Of a DNA stretch of 64,000 bases, positions 46,735-57,410 are shown in pieces; the stretch's first letter is position 1; each line of letters opens with the position of its first letter. The stretch is from Siphonodentalium dalli (taxonomy: Eukaryota; Mollusca; Scaphopoda; Gadilida; Siphonodentaliidae), in contig CP136066.1 in NCBI GenBank assembly GCA_032622095.1, positions 46,162,911-46,226,910 of the forward strand. Direction: 5' to 3'. The notes beneath the pieces were generated by a model. The model did no database searches and was not told where the DNA came from. It saw nothing but the letters and a program-made list of their open reading frames with translations. A program made the position numbers and the translations under genes.

Positions 46735-47032
46735 CATTTATTTATTTGCGGTTTTGTGTCGCTTTGATCATTTGCGGTTTTGTTGTCGCTCAGATCATTT
46801 GTTGGTGGTGGAAACCATGTGGCTTATGGTTAGTTACCTACATGTACAATAGATAGTCACGATGCACCGTATGCACATATCATATGTAAACCACTGATAC
46901 CCAGAAAGTTTTCTTCAGACAGGAAGTTGGAGCATAATAGTAGGTCGCCACATAGGATTAGAACCCGTCTGTCACGAGCTGAGGTCCTACAGCTTGGTGA
47001 CCGGTGCCGTGCTCATTTGGCCACTGACCCCC
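46735..47032 (-). mobile_element. tRNA-derived SINE
   Basis: Minus strand: the 5' head resembles a tRNA. It has a box A-like TGGCCAAATGAGCACGGC (about 47003-47022) and a box B GGTTCTAATCC (46955-46965), close to the consensus GGTTCRANTCC. A body of about 200 bp follows, then GCGACA-AAAACCGCAAAT repeated once and a terminal AAATAAATAAATG (46735-46750). Internal pol III promoter boxes plus a short simple-repeat tail define a SINE. The head's stem pairing is too degraded for a functional tRNA. Confidence 0.75.
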
Positions 47033-47607
47033 CCCCGATTAATACACAACATACAATGTACATATACACTGATATATTAAACTACCATTTAAACATGAAA
47101 TACATACCAGTAGACATGTACATTTACTAGTAACTCCTTAATTATGCAGCCAATCTTATTGACACAGAAACTCAAACCGAACAAAGCGCTTCCATTGGTT
47201 TAATATTGTATACTTATTACTATGGACAAAAAGATGGTTCAGCACCCCCCACCAAATTTGGTTCAAGTTTTGAAAACCCTCCTGTCGCTTTCCAAACATG
47301 TATGTACAAATACATGTGCATTGTTTATGGGTCCGTGACTACCCGTCCCTGAGACGACCCACCCCGTTTCAATCTGAGACAATCCGCCCCGGGACAACCC
47401 GCCCGCCTAAAATTAATTAGGGGTAATAAGGGGCTAATTCGGAGGTGTGAGGGGATTATGAGATGTTTGTTTAACGAAACTGTGTTGTTCTTTATAGATT
47501 TTTATTTGATGTAACAATAAATACACATGTAATATAATATGAACACAATTATGTATCAACGATACTATGTTTATTCGAGTTTAATGAACGAAGTTTAAAA
47601 ACAAAAA

Positions 47608-47903
47608 TTAAAAATGAACGGAACCTGTCTTTGAAGGCTTGCAAGTGAAATGAAGGTCGATGGTCCCTCGTTTGTCATGGAAGTACCGGTCGTGGTCGAT
47701 TCCAGTGTCACATAATTGGTGTTGCCAGCGGTTTGGGTTTGGGATGATCCCCCGAAAAGATTTGAAAGGGCCTTCTCCTACAACCCATGTTTGAATGCCA
47801 TAGTGCCGCTGAAGAGCGTTTGTTGAGTTTGGTTGTGAGTGTTTAATAGTGGTTAGATGTTTGCCTGTAGAGTATGGGTTACATGCCACCCTAGCAGAAA
47901 GCA
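47608..47903 (-). CDS. Exon-like ORF, C-terminal, unknown protein
   Basis: A 98-codon minus-strand frame without ATG reads like real protein: HYGIQTWVVGEGPFKSFRG, IPNPNRWQHQL, then a His/Asp-rich stretch and TCKPSKTGSVHF before the stop. It is followed 35 bp on by AATAAA (47568-47573). Just upstream a TTTCTGCTAG acceptor-like sequence and, 60 bp further, AAG-GTAAGT donor-like sequence suggest a small intron. However, joining them opens an upstream stop in this frame, so the gene model is unresolved. It lies inside the 3.2-kb TIR unit. Family unknown. Confidence 0.35.
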
Positions 47904-48853
47904 AAGCCCCCCCCCGATTTCAAAAGCGGACCGACGAGAAGACTTACCTTGTTTATAATTCGAGTTGTGTGTATTTAACTTAGTTGATATCTTTTTATTT
48001 AGTGGTTTGTTGTGAACTGGTGTCCTGGTTAGTGCATGCATTAACTACGTTGCCTTAGTCTGTTGTATTTAGGGCTTGTACTACGGGCTCAACTCTAGGA
48101 AGGGGTGCAACGCCGACCGGTTGACTTAAGGTCGGTCGGGGCTCCCCAACTCTCAGAACCAGTTGACCTGGTTGTGTTGTGATGCGCAGATGGGGAAGCA
48201 GCTGAGGCATGAATGTGCTGGAGTTATGTGTTTCTATAGGCACGGTGTGGGTGAAAACATGTAAATTTTTAAGTTTGTATATGGCTGTTAGTAATTTTGA
48301 AGGAGATAATTATTCGATAGCTTATACTACGGCCACGGCAGGCGTATCTATGTCGCTCGAGGACATTCGCCAGCGCCCAAGGAGCCACCTAGGGCCTGAG
48401 CCCGCTATCCGGCGTTTTAATATTATTGTTAGTCTTGTTAGACGGTCGATATTGCGGATTTTGCATGGATGGGTTAGTACATACACAATGAGTTGTTTAT
48501 ACTGAGTTCTAGCATTGGAATTTATTGAGGACTTGCATTGCTAACGGCGGGCGTGGCCAATTCACAGTGATATCCTGCCGATGATCAGTACGTACCAAAG
48601 CGTCCTCTGAAATATAATTCATAATTACCTGTCTTCCAGGTGTGGGTGACTGATATAATTATCTGTTTGTGGTGTTGTTCCGTGGGTAGCTAGAAGAGAG
48701 TTTTATGAGTATACTTACTATCCGTGTGACTGTACTGTGTTAGTAACTTGATCGACCTTGCGTTTTTAATGAGTTTGTAAGATAAGTCTGTTTGTTTGTT
48801 GTTTATTGGAAAGTGTTTATTAAGTTAGGGAAGTGTTGGCGTGACCATTGAGG

Positions 48854-49085
48854 GGGACTATTCCGGAAGGACCAGAATAGTCCCTGACTCGCCGGCCAGC
48901 TTTTTATGTTTTGCCTTACTTAACAACGCAACGAGAGCCTACCCCTAGTACTAGAGCATATGACTTTCGGCGATTTTCATGGGTTGCCTTCTTAATGCAA
49001 CAACAAGGGCCTACCCCTAGTACTAGAGCATATAACACTTGGCGAATTTGGCGACGGCGTCCTTTGTTTTGGCGGTCGAATGATT
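48854..49085. repeat. Small hairpin and 72-bp tandem repeat inside the TIR unit
   Basis: GGGACTATTC-CGGAAGGACCA-GAATAGTCCC (48854-48884) folds as a hairpin. GCCTACCCCTAGTACTAGAG occurs at 48937 and again at 49009 with similar flanks. An 86-codon plus-strand frame crossing them has a repeated peptide but no other sign of being a gene. Confidence 0.7.
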
Positions 49086-49228
49086 GGTGGCTGAATGAAG
49101 ATACTAAAGTGGGTGGTTTGGGGGTGGCTGGCCCCGGGATTGTCGAAAGCGCCGAGAGGCCCTTTCCTTAATCCCTCATGTTTTTGCCTTTATTATAGAG
49201 AACCAAAAAAAAAATAACAAATTTTAGA

Positions 49229-49759
49229 TCATTTTATCTTTTTCTTCTTTCTTTTTGGAGGTTTTTCTGCTGACGATTGAGATTTCTGTTGGTGCTGCTG
49301 TATAAGACGTTGAATTTCTTCGAGTTGTTTTTCGTGCTCCTCTTTCGCCATTTCCACAACTCTGTTGGACTCTTCCATAACTCTGTTGGACTTAGCAATT
49401 ATCTCTTCCACAGAGCGAGTTGTGTCTGTGCTGATGTTGTTGTTGCTAGTGGTAGAGCTGGGAGACATCGGGATGAGATGGAACTCCGGTGTCCGTGGTG
49501 GCAAGCCATCCAACTCCACCTCGAAGCTGGCGGCAGGAACAGCAGGGGTGGTTTTCTGCTCCCTTTCTCCGCTCGCCTCGACGACGACAGCAGGGACCTC
49601 CGGCAGATCAACGGAGTCCCTTCTAGCTGATGCGATGTCGCCTGTCTCCATGCAGGTCGGGTCGTCTGGGCGTCTCTTTGACAACTCCGACCTACCGGCT
49701 GTGACACTGGGCGTCGGCTGAACCACACGGGGAGGGGTGACCGGCAGATCAACAGTCAC
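49229..49759 (-). CDS. Coiled-coil protein with basic C-terminus, 176 codons, unknown family
   Basis: The frame is intact from ATG 49757-49759 to the stop at 49229. The first 110 residues are Pro/Ser/Thr-rich and probably disordered. Residues about 115-160 form a heptad-like helix (SVEEIIAKSNRVMEESNRVV, EEHEKQLEEIQRLIQQHQQ). The end PPKRKKKKIK is a typical nuclear-localisation-like basic run. AATAAA (49189-49194, minus) lies about 35 bp after the stop, as expected for a 3' end. Just upstream another minus-strand frame (49749-49967) carries KGPHKRKTPAKRKRDATRR, so the start may really be an internal exon boundary. It sits within the 3.2-kb TIR unit and is the best-preserved non-retroelement frame in the window. 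Function is not assigned. Confidence 0.55.
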   Translation of the reverse strand: MTVDLPVTPPRVVQPTPSVTAGRSELSKRRPDDPTCMETGDIASARRDSVDLPEVPAVVVEASGEREQKTTPAVPAASFEVELDGLPPRTPEFHLIPMSPSSTTSNNNISTDTTRSVEEIIAKSNRVMEESNRVVEMAKEEHEKQLEEIQRLIQQHQQKSQSSAEKPPKRKKKKIK

Positions 49760-49967
49760 CCACCTTCTTCCATTTAGCCCGTCTGGTGGCGTCCCTTTTT
49801 CTCTTGGCTGGCGTCTTCCTCTTATGAGGCCCCTTCAAACCACGGCTGGTTTCGGCGTTCATGTCCCGGGCAGTAGACCTCTGGATGCCAGCATCTTCTG
49901 TCCGGAATTCTACACAGAGGACCAGAGAGCCCCTGTCAGCCTGGAGAGACCAGCTGACAGCATTCAC
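49749..49967 (-). CDS. Lys/Arg-rich ORF upstream of the coiled-coil ORF
   Basis: The minus-strand frame reads VSWSLQADRGSLVLCVEFRT then a very basic stretch KRKTPAKRKRDATRRAKWKK before stopping. It overlaps the coiled-coil frame by 11 bp in another frame. It could be an earlier exon of the same gene (AAGGTGGGT near its end resembles a splice donor) or a separate small protein. The antisense frame is also open, so coding strand is uncertain. Confidence 0.3.
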   Translation of the reverse strand: MNAVSWSLQADRGSLVLCVEFRTEDAGIQRSTARDMNAETSRGLKGPHKRKTPAKRKRDATRRAKWKKVGDC

Positions 49968-50020
49968 AATCCGGCTCCTCTACATAGCAGCTAACGCGGC
50001 ATCAGGGATTAGCTCCATAA

Positions 50021-50308
50021 TCTGTCCTAAGCCTAATCCAAAATTGTCTCACTCAAGCCGGCATTAGCACGAGGGCAGCTGCAACCGAAGTCGCGACCAT
50101 ACAACTCACTCGTGCTAACGCTGACGGGGAGGAACTGCAGACAGACAAAGCAATTATGACTGTCCCGCTCAACTCGCCGCCAGAAAATGAAGATAAACCA
50201 CACTCAAGAGTTAATATACTCAGTTCCGTCGGCATCGTTCAAAGGCTGTTTGTATACTCACCTCCAGTTAACATCAGTGAGATGAATCCCGATCACAAAG
50301 TGTTGTGA
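50021..50308 (+). CDS. Open frame near right end of the TIR unit, unknown
   Basis: A 95-codon plus-strand frame follows a TAA and contains AAATEVATIQLTRANADGEE, VPLNSPPENEDKPHSRVNIL and a C-terminal VYSPPVNISEMNPDHKVL. The mixed charged and polar composition looks protein-like. The frame lacks an early ATG, and an opposite-strand frame is also open. Not recognised. Confidence 0.25.
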   Translation, partial: SVLSLIQNCLTQAGISTRAAATEVATIQLTRANADGEELQTDKAIMTVPLNSPPENEDKPHSRVNILSSVGIVQRLFVYSPPVNISEMNPDHKVL

Positions 50309-50569
50309 TAACACACTGTTATAATGAACCATTTGCATTAAATGTTTGTTTTGAAAGCACCCCTTTGAATTAGTCTTCACTTACCTTAAGTGTCGTTAAG
50401 TTGTCAAAACATCGTGTCGTTCTTTACCCCTGTCCACGCATTGACATAATTAATGAATAAACACATGTTTTGCTGGTCATTAACAATTTCTGGACAACCC
50501 GCCCGTGTTTATCGGGACGACCCGCCCCGAAAACAGCAGAAGGGCGGGTTGTCTCAGGGGCGGGTAGTC

Positions 50570-51414
50570 CCGATGATAAATCACAAATTTTTCGATAAAT
50601 TGCAAACTTCTTTACGATAGATAGCAAAATATTTCGCAAAATAAATCGCAAACATCACAAGCATATTCACGATAAATCGCTAACATATTTGCAATTTTAT
50701 ATAATAGATTAAATAAAATCGCAAACATCTTTGCTATAAAAATTTAAAATACATTGTGATAATTGCTAACAAATTAACATTATCTACATGTATACCTTTG
50801 GCGTTGCAATCGCAAAGGTATGTGTCGCAATTTTTTGTGTGATTTATCGCAGTCAAAGATATCGCAGAGAATGAAAGTTGTCCCAAACACCAGTTTTTTG
50901 TATCAATCAAGATTTTTCGACTTTCACAATTTTAAATCAGAATAAGATATGGATAAAATTTGTCACTAAAGGTAATTTTTGGTCAGAAACTGCCGCAACT
51001 GAGTTTGGGTGGGTCATCTTTGGGCGGGTATTCCAGTCCTGGTGTAAAGTCTGATTTAACATGTTTACTTTAAAATTGGGAAAAGTCGAAAACTCTTGAT
51101 TGAAACAAAAAACGGCGGTATTTTGAACAATGTTGAACAATTTATCAATAAATTAGCTGATCGATCACTTGAAAATCTTGAATCAAATTAGTTGTATGCC
51201 AAATTGAGATCATATATAGGTAAACTTACCAGAATACGGCCCGGAATTTCTGACTTGAAGTAGAATAAACTCCATAAAAAATGTCGGCTCACAGTAACGC
51301 ATGCGGCTATTCACGTGACCACCGTAAAGGGACAATGTCCATCCCAGCGAAATCTTACAATAGTTACTGTTGTAAATTATGTGCGCTGACTATACACATG
51401 GATATTGCATCATA
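50570..51414. other. No gene; recurring TCGCAAA/CGATAAATCGC motifs
   Basis: Just beyond the TIR unit, between 50575 and 50870, GATAAATCGCAAA, AAATCGCAAACAT and related phrases recur irregularly, a degraded low-complexity repeat. The remainder has no coding signal. Confidence 0.4.
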
Positions 51415-51566
51415 AACCCGCAATTTGTCTGATTGAGCACGTGGTTCTGGCCCACATCTCCAAAAATTAACAAACTTCAAAAATTGATATCTGATGACTC
51501 TGATATTTGATGGGTAGGTTGCTCGCCTGGAATCAAATATTCTTTACCCCCAAGCAAAAAATAGTA
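51415..51566 (+). mobile_element. MITE copy, partial
   Basis: CTGGCCCACATCTCCAAAAA, then TTAACAAACTTCAAAAATTGATATCTGAT and ACCCCCAAGCAAAAAATAGTA, are shared with 52205-52378. The left part of the element is missing or diverged. A CTATTTCTTTGG end also occurs at 51717. Confidence 0.6.
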
Positions 51567-52128
51567 ATTAAGGGGTGCTAAATCGTATTGAATACCTTTA
51601 AGTGCTTGATTCCCGACCCAGTTCTAGGCATTCGCTATGTCGGTGCACATGCGCGAGCGGCTTGGACATCGCTGTTAATTTAAAGGTAGTCAATCCGATT
51701 AGACGCTCCTAAATTACTATTTCTTTGGTGTAAACAATATTTAATTTCGAACAGAACATGTAATACATACAAACAAATTGACATAATTAATAATAATGTT
51801 CAAAACGGGGATTAGACAACAAGCCTAAAAGGCTTTTATCAAGTCTTTTCCTCGGAATAGGAAGTTTACCCTTGGTATCAGAATAGATACCATATAGGGT
51901 AAATTTAGCAGGCGGGGATAACATGTTAGATCCGAAAAAATATTGTTCAAGGAGGGGGTAGAGGGATAGAGTGCAGGAAGGAAGAACGTTTGTCAAGTTA
52001 ATTGGTATTGAATACCGTGCATCAGCCAAAACGGAAGAGGGGAGTGAAGCGAAGTACCGTATATATTTCAGTTACACAACTTTGATATTTATAACATATA
52101 CTATTTAACAAAGTATTTTAACAAATAC
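51567..52128. other. Unassigned sequence with one open minus-strand frame
   Basis: The frame 51787-52029 (minus, 80 codons) ends in GLLSNPRFEHYY. A loosely similar GGGGATTA-ACAACAA text occurs near 18580, so this may be a repeat. No domain is recognised. Confidence 0.3.
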
Positions 52129-52378
52129 TATTTCTTTGGCTTTGTAAGATGGATAACTTGAAAATCAAGTGGTTACTATTAACAATATTAACCACTTGAG
52201 TTTAGGGTTATCCATATTACATCCGCAAGTTGTCTGTTTGAGCACATGATTCTGGCCCACATCTCCAAAAATTAACAAACTTCAAAAATCGATATCTGAT
52301 CACTCTGAGCTTTGATGGGTGGTTTCTTCGACTCGAATCAAATATTTTTTATTTTACCCCCAAAGCCAAAGAAATAGA
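52129..52378 (+). mobile_element. MITE with CTATTTCTTTGGCTTT termini
   Basis: ACTATTTCTTTGGCTTTG at the left is the inverted match of CAAAGCCAAAGAAATAG at the right, about 250 bp in all. Inside, GATGGATAACTTGAAAATCA and AACCACTTGAG-TTAGGGTTATCCAT form a second inverted pair. Related copies are at 51415, 38709 (inverted) and, in part, 43203. Confidence 0.75.
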
Positions 52379-53910
52379 TTCTATGGGTATAAAATAACTC
52401 GTTTGGAATGAGAAGTGCCACATGAAAGACAATATATTATATATAACGATTTATACAGTATGTTTTGGCTTGTATGGGGACAGCAACCATTATGTTAAGT
52501 TTTGATTAACACAATGTATACCGTTTATTTATATAACCTATTTCATATCATCAATGTTGTGTGTTCAATATTATTCACGAATAACCAAAATTCAGTAGTG
52601 TGAAACAAAGCGAAAGTGATGTTGTATGAACCCTGACTACATCTTTCAGACGCCTGTAATCAGACGTTCACTGTCGTGTGACCACACGACGACCACACTG
52701 TTTGAAATACATAGAAATAACGATGCACATGTAGTGCGCTGAAGGAACAAAACATATGTCACAACTACGGGTTTCCATACGTGCAGTGAAACGAGGTTGA
52801 CCTTTGTTTATTGGTAAAGGCAGCTACCTAATCGATATCACGGATTTTGGTACCACGTGTTTAGTAAGTTTGAGGGAATTCGTACATTGGGAAATGTTGA
52901 TTATTATTAAATGGAATTGTGGAATTGTGTTAGCCACGTAACAGCAACTGATTTTTTTGGGGTAAAGTGTGGTTTTGCCATGTTTGCGTATATGAATACC
53001 CAAGGCTAACTTTCAAGACAATTTGCATGCATTTAATTAGCATACAGTTTATCGGGAATGTGCCACTGGTTTCTGATACTCCAAATCCAGACCTACATTT
53101 TGATATATAACTTTAGTCTGAGGTCGCATTTGTCATCTAAAATTAGCCCCCACCTCTCCCCGATCTCGACCCACTCTCACCGATCAGGTACCCTAATAAA
53201 AAGTACGTGGGTACTAACCTCGTATAATATAGGGTATAACCATGGCGCACCTGGCTACTTTCCTAGTAGACACCAGCACATTACCATACTGTACCACAGT
53301 ATCCTACTCACATGAACCAAGCTTGGTGTACCAGATTATACTGTGGGTTGTCCCTATAATACATAAAATGTATTGTTCAAATTATTCACATGCAGCAATG
53401 TTGATAAATAACAATAATGTTGACAATATTCTACAAATGTTAATTATTCAATTGAAGTGGAGTAACATAGCATTAACATACAGGACACCCCTATATATGT
53501 GCAATTCTTAGGTTTTTACATTTGGAAAGTTGAGTTCCCTGGTATACTTGCCTATTATTTGGGTACACTGGACATTCATTAGTCAACGGATTGAGTCGAA
53601 ATGATTCTGCAATTAATTGAACTGCATGAATGTGACACCATCTTATTTTACACAAACATGTGTATGTGTATATACATGCATCATAATATGGTCACTGGGC
53701 GGTGTGTTTGAATGTGATATATTCACTTGGGTTTACTGGGATACTACAAGTATATCAGTAAATTGGAATTTAGGCTATTTTCAGGAAGTACGCGACATTC
53801 ATACCCAGCTGTTAGTCGGTAAAAGGATTCACACACCTGTCTTAAATGTTATTCGGGATTCAAATAAAAGGAGGATGGTACGTGACTTTGTAATCTAAAA
53901 ACACCATAAC
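52379..53910. other. No recognisable feature
   Basis: AT-rich sequence. Open frames at 53058-53315, 53242-53511 and 53617-53898 (plus) have no motif and read like random sequence. Confidence 0.4.
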
Positions 53911-54085
53911 ACTATACCACGGTAGTTGTATGGTACGTTACTGTGGTAGAACAAGGGTACATTACAATGCTAGTACCTTGGTACGTTACCATGGTAGTAA
54001 CATGTTACTTTACAATGGTAGTACCACGGTACTTTACCAATGTAGTATCATGGTACTTTACCGTGGTACTAACACGAGCGATAAC
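53911..54085. repeat. Imperfect GGTACNTTACCATGGTAGTA repeat
   Basis: About eight imperfect copies of TAGTA(C/T)CATGGTACNTTAC, many of them self-complementary, run in tandem at roughly 20-25 bp spacing. Confidence 0.8.
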
Positions 54086-54252
54086 ACTATTTCACAATAG
54101 AACATTACGCAGTTGAGGTGCTTTCTGTCTCAGTTTGTGAAAAGAATATCATATGTTGTCAGTTAATCAGTGCAAAACAATTGTACCCGGTGTCATACTC
54201 AAAAGATAACAGAATGGGACAAGAATATATAAGTCGGCTAAATCAAGAAGAG

Positions 54253-54420
54253 TTTAACACCTTAGGTAATGACATGTTTAACACCTTAGGTAATGACATG
54301 TTTAACACCTTAGGTAATGACATGTTTAACACCTTAGGTAATGACATGTTTAACACCTTAGGTAATGACATGTTTAACACCTTAGGTAATCACATGTTTA
54401 ACACCTTAGGTAATCACATG
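54253..54420 (+). repeat. 24-bp tandem repeat, seven copies
   Basis: TTTAACACCTTAGGTAATGA plus CATG repeats exactly from 54253 to 54396. In the unit from 54373 and the final one TGAC becomes TCAC. As the unit is 24 bp, the plus-strand frame (54118-54432) encodes an eight-residue repeat FNTLGNDM. The preceding codons read plausibly but no promoter or homology supports a gene. There are no unique spacers, so this is not a CRISPR array. Confidence 0.95.
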
Positions 54421-56325
54421 TGCCCTTATTGACATCCAATCTTCTGTCTCAAATGCTAATGGTAAAGTACTTTGCTAGATACTTTGGTACGTGCATCATA
54501 GTATACATGTATTACATGGGTAGAGTACCCTTGCAAAATGACAAAAAATGACCTGGGTAAATTCACCAGCGTACTTGTACCCACGTATATTTTCATATGG
54601 GTAGATCCCTAACTCAGAGAGTAATCACAGCTTAAAATTCCGGGGATCGGAATAGGTCGATGAAATCGTGAAATATTTTTGTACGGACTTTATATGCCAC
54701 GAACGGATTTAGTTATAGGAACCAATTACACAGCAATAAATATTCAGGGTCGGATTTGACACATAATAATTCAGAATGTCCTGAATTCCGATATTCCCGT
54801 CACAAATAATGTGGAAAACCCAAGTTCATATAAGTTTTCCAATACCCTCTATACTATGTCTTTGGTCAATTATTATAGTTTTATAGCTGTCACATATGAG
54901 ACGGTTTAATTACTTGTTAGAAGGGACATATTGATCATGTGGGTGCCAATTAAAGTTGCATCATTAATTATTCATTATGAGAGATGGCTCTCATCGATTA
55001 CATACCCACAGTTATTGTGTACAATCACATTTTTCACAATAAAACCGGTTGTACGTATCCTTAAAATAATTGACCTTCCTGGAGTGCTATAAACTTCTAA
55101 TTGAGAATTGGAATCAACGAACGCTTACAGTATTCTAGCACTATAGACACTTCACATTGAATATGATGCGGTTGCCATTAACGATTAAATTCATGCGCAC
55201 ACATTATCGCTCATATCTCGTTTCTATAGTGTAAACATATTTTTTTTCCAAATATATATATTATATATATACATATTATACATACAAATATATATTCGAA
55301 TTTATGTCTGTGTATATGTCTGTGTTCTATATAAATTAACGGGAACCATCTAGATAGCTCCAAAGGGGTCTAACATTAGTAACTATTTTACAAGGAAGAT
55401 AATAGTGCAGGTTAAAATTGTTCCAGTCAAATTGTTCCAGCCGTTTGCCGTTCTACAGAATCAACAATATTTATAACTGTCGATGTCAGGCTGTAGTGGA
55501 TTAATTTTTCAGGATGAAATACTCGCGTCTGTCGCTGTTGTTTTTCCAAGTAGCTAGGACTTTTTATTGCCACTTTACCATTGTATAGCTTCGTGAAATG
55601 TTACAATCCTTTGTATAATGCGCCTTCTTGATTGCAGTGATGGCAAGTCCAGCTACACCAGTGACTCTACCTGGTTCGTTGGAATATTCTAGTCCTATAA
55701 AACTTTGGATACATTGGTGCCGTTTGGACGGGAGGGGCACTGACATTGATAAGAATGTTTTAGTCGCAAATTTCCACGAAAGTTATATATAGTCATCTTC
55801 ATGACACGAGGAATCTAATGGCACCAGGGAGCTAAATGTGTTCCAGTGTCGGGAGCGAGTGCGGCGTGGAATGCTAAAGGTGAACGTAACTGAAGAATGA
55901 CCTTCACCTGATACATGTAACACGCTATTAAAGGATGACATCGCATTTATTTGATTTGTATATCATATCTAAATAATTTAAACTGGTCAATTAATGGGGG
56001 AATGGATTTTTGTGAGTGGGAAATTTACTTAACTGGTTGCTATAGTTCTGTGTTTTTCCAGATCAAATTTGGCTGTGGGATAGCCCTGTCGTACACTTGG
56101 GGATTTATTTTAAAAAGTAAGCATTTTCGTGATCAACTGGTGTCAATCTAGTTGAGCTGGTTAAACATCACTGGATTGGCCTGTAAGCTTCAATTCAGTG
56201 AATTTGGCAGAAAGGTTAACACTGTCGCCTATGGGAAACCATTTAGTTCAGTAATTCCTAATGGTTCTGTGGTTTATAGACGTCAAAAGTGGCGCCATTC
56301 GAGTCAGAGATGTAGGAGGGGAGGA
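54421..56325. other. No gene; AT microsatellite and one dispersed repeat
   Basis: An ATATAT-rich tract lies at about 55240-55315. At 55712-55825, TGACATTGATAAGAATGTTT, followed by TAGTCGCAAATTTCCACGAAA and ACACGAGGAATCTAAT, matches 63243-63366. I see no coding signal. Confidence 0.45.
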
Positions 56326-56580
56326 ACTAGACGCCACAACCGTCTCATCGAGGACGGCCTCGGACAATCATGTGATATATAACCGGAAGCGATTGCATGT
56401 CGGCAGAACATTTTTCACAACGAAACTGCCCTCATCGATTCTCATCAAATATAAAGAAAACCGAGTAATGATTTCAAATAACTTCGATGCAGCCATCGAA
56501 TACTGATATAATATGACCGCGCGGATTGGTTCTTAGGTTCATCATACGATTTATTTCTATTTACAGTCACTTGAATTTGT
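56326..56580 (+). mobile_element. Dispersed repeat X, intact reference copy
   Basis: The left half (GGACGGCCTCGGACAATC, ACCGGAAGCGATTGCATGTC) matches 61661-61786. The right half (ACATTTTTCACAACGAAACT, ATAACTTCGATGCAG, GGTTCTTAGGTTCA) matches the reverse complement of 58950-59112. The two halves are contiguous only here. No coding capacity; element class unknown. Confidence 0.75.
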
Positions 56581-56685
56581 ACGGATGGCGTTCTGAGTTG
56601 TCGACCTATTAGCGTATTAGCCCCCACGACCCATTCAGCGATGGAATTGACAATCTTTTAAGTAGAAAACCCGGATTTCACTCAT

Positions 56686-57410
56686 CTTATGTCTTCCTGT
56701 GTCAATCCCCACCCATCGGTATGGCGCGTCCCATATCTTCACGATTTTACATATCATTTTTTCATTCTGAATTTTTCAATTTTTATTCCGTCATTCAGGC
56801 TCCATTTGTTAATGGTCAATGGACACTTTCTAGTCGAAAATATACATGACACTGATTTATTGCCTTCCTTTGTGAATTCCCCACACAACGGTATGCCACT
56901 TTGTACAACTTCGCCATACTACTTTATGATTTTTTCGTTCTAAATGGTGCACATTTCTCGGTCACACATGGTCCCATATTGTGATGCCGATCGAGAACTT
57001 CCTTGTCGAAGTTATCAATATCACTGATTTTATGCCTTCCTTTGTAAATTCTCCACCCACCGGTATGCCACTTTACACAACTTCAATATTCTACGTTAAT
57101 TTTTTTTAGTTCTAAATGGTGCAATTTTCTCAGTCACACCAAATCCAATTTTGCAAAACCAATTTGAGACTTTCTAGTCAAACTATCAATAGCGCTGATT
57201 TTATGCCTTTGTGTGTGACTTCCCCATCCAATGGTGTGCCTCTTTCCACAATTTTGTGAATGTATGTTTCACTTTTTTCTTTATAAATCTGTCTAAATAA
57301 TGCACTTAAGTTTCTATTCGAAGTTATTAATTCCACTGATTTTATGTGTTCTTGTATTAATTTCCCACCCAACGGTATGCCACATCCCACATGTTTTTCA
57401 TCTAAATTAA
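56686..57410. repeat. Diverged tandem repeat, about 140-175 bp units
   Basis: Four full units and one partial unit begin with CTGATTTTATGCCTTCCTTTG and continue CCCCACCCANCGGTATGCCAC, starting near 56686, 56860, 57029, 57200 and 57342. Later parts of the units (TTCTAAATGGTGCA) are less conserved. Confidence 0.8.

Larger units (their letters stand above)
47337..50569. mobile_element. 3.2-kb unit with GC-rich terminal inverted repeats
   Basis: The left end GACTACCCGTCCCTGAGACG is matched inverted by the right end, which finishes TCTCAGGGGCGGGTAGTC. Further inward both ends hold GACAACCCGCCC motifs in direct and inverted orientation (47338-47406 and 50493-50569). The interior is more GC-rich than its surroundings. 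It contains an intact coiled-coil protein ORF (minus), a 3'-exon-like frame (minus), an open plus-strand frame, two AATAAA sites and a 72-bp tandem repeat. This fits an autonomous or semi-autonomous DNA transposon, but no transposase motif was recognised and no target duplication is evident. Confidence 0.6.

Noticed and set aside
46945-47030. Functional tRNA gene on the minus strand
   Set aside because: Boxes A and B are recognisable, but stems do not pair well and the sequence continues into a SINE body with an AAAT tail.
48209-48505. Plus-strand 98-codon frame within the TIR unit
   Set aside because: A stretch near its middle reads plausibly, but there is no motif, promoter or polyadenylation context. 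A minus-strand frame (48055-48243) competes for its first bases, and I could not choose.
54253-54420. CRISPR-like array
   Set aside because: The repeats are contiguous with no unique spacers, and the context is animal genomic DNA.
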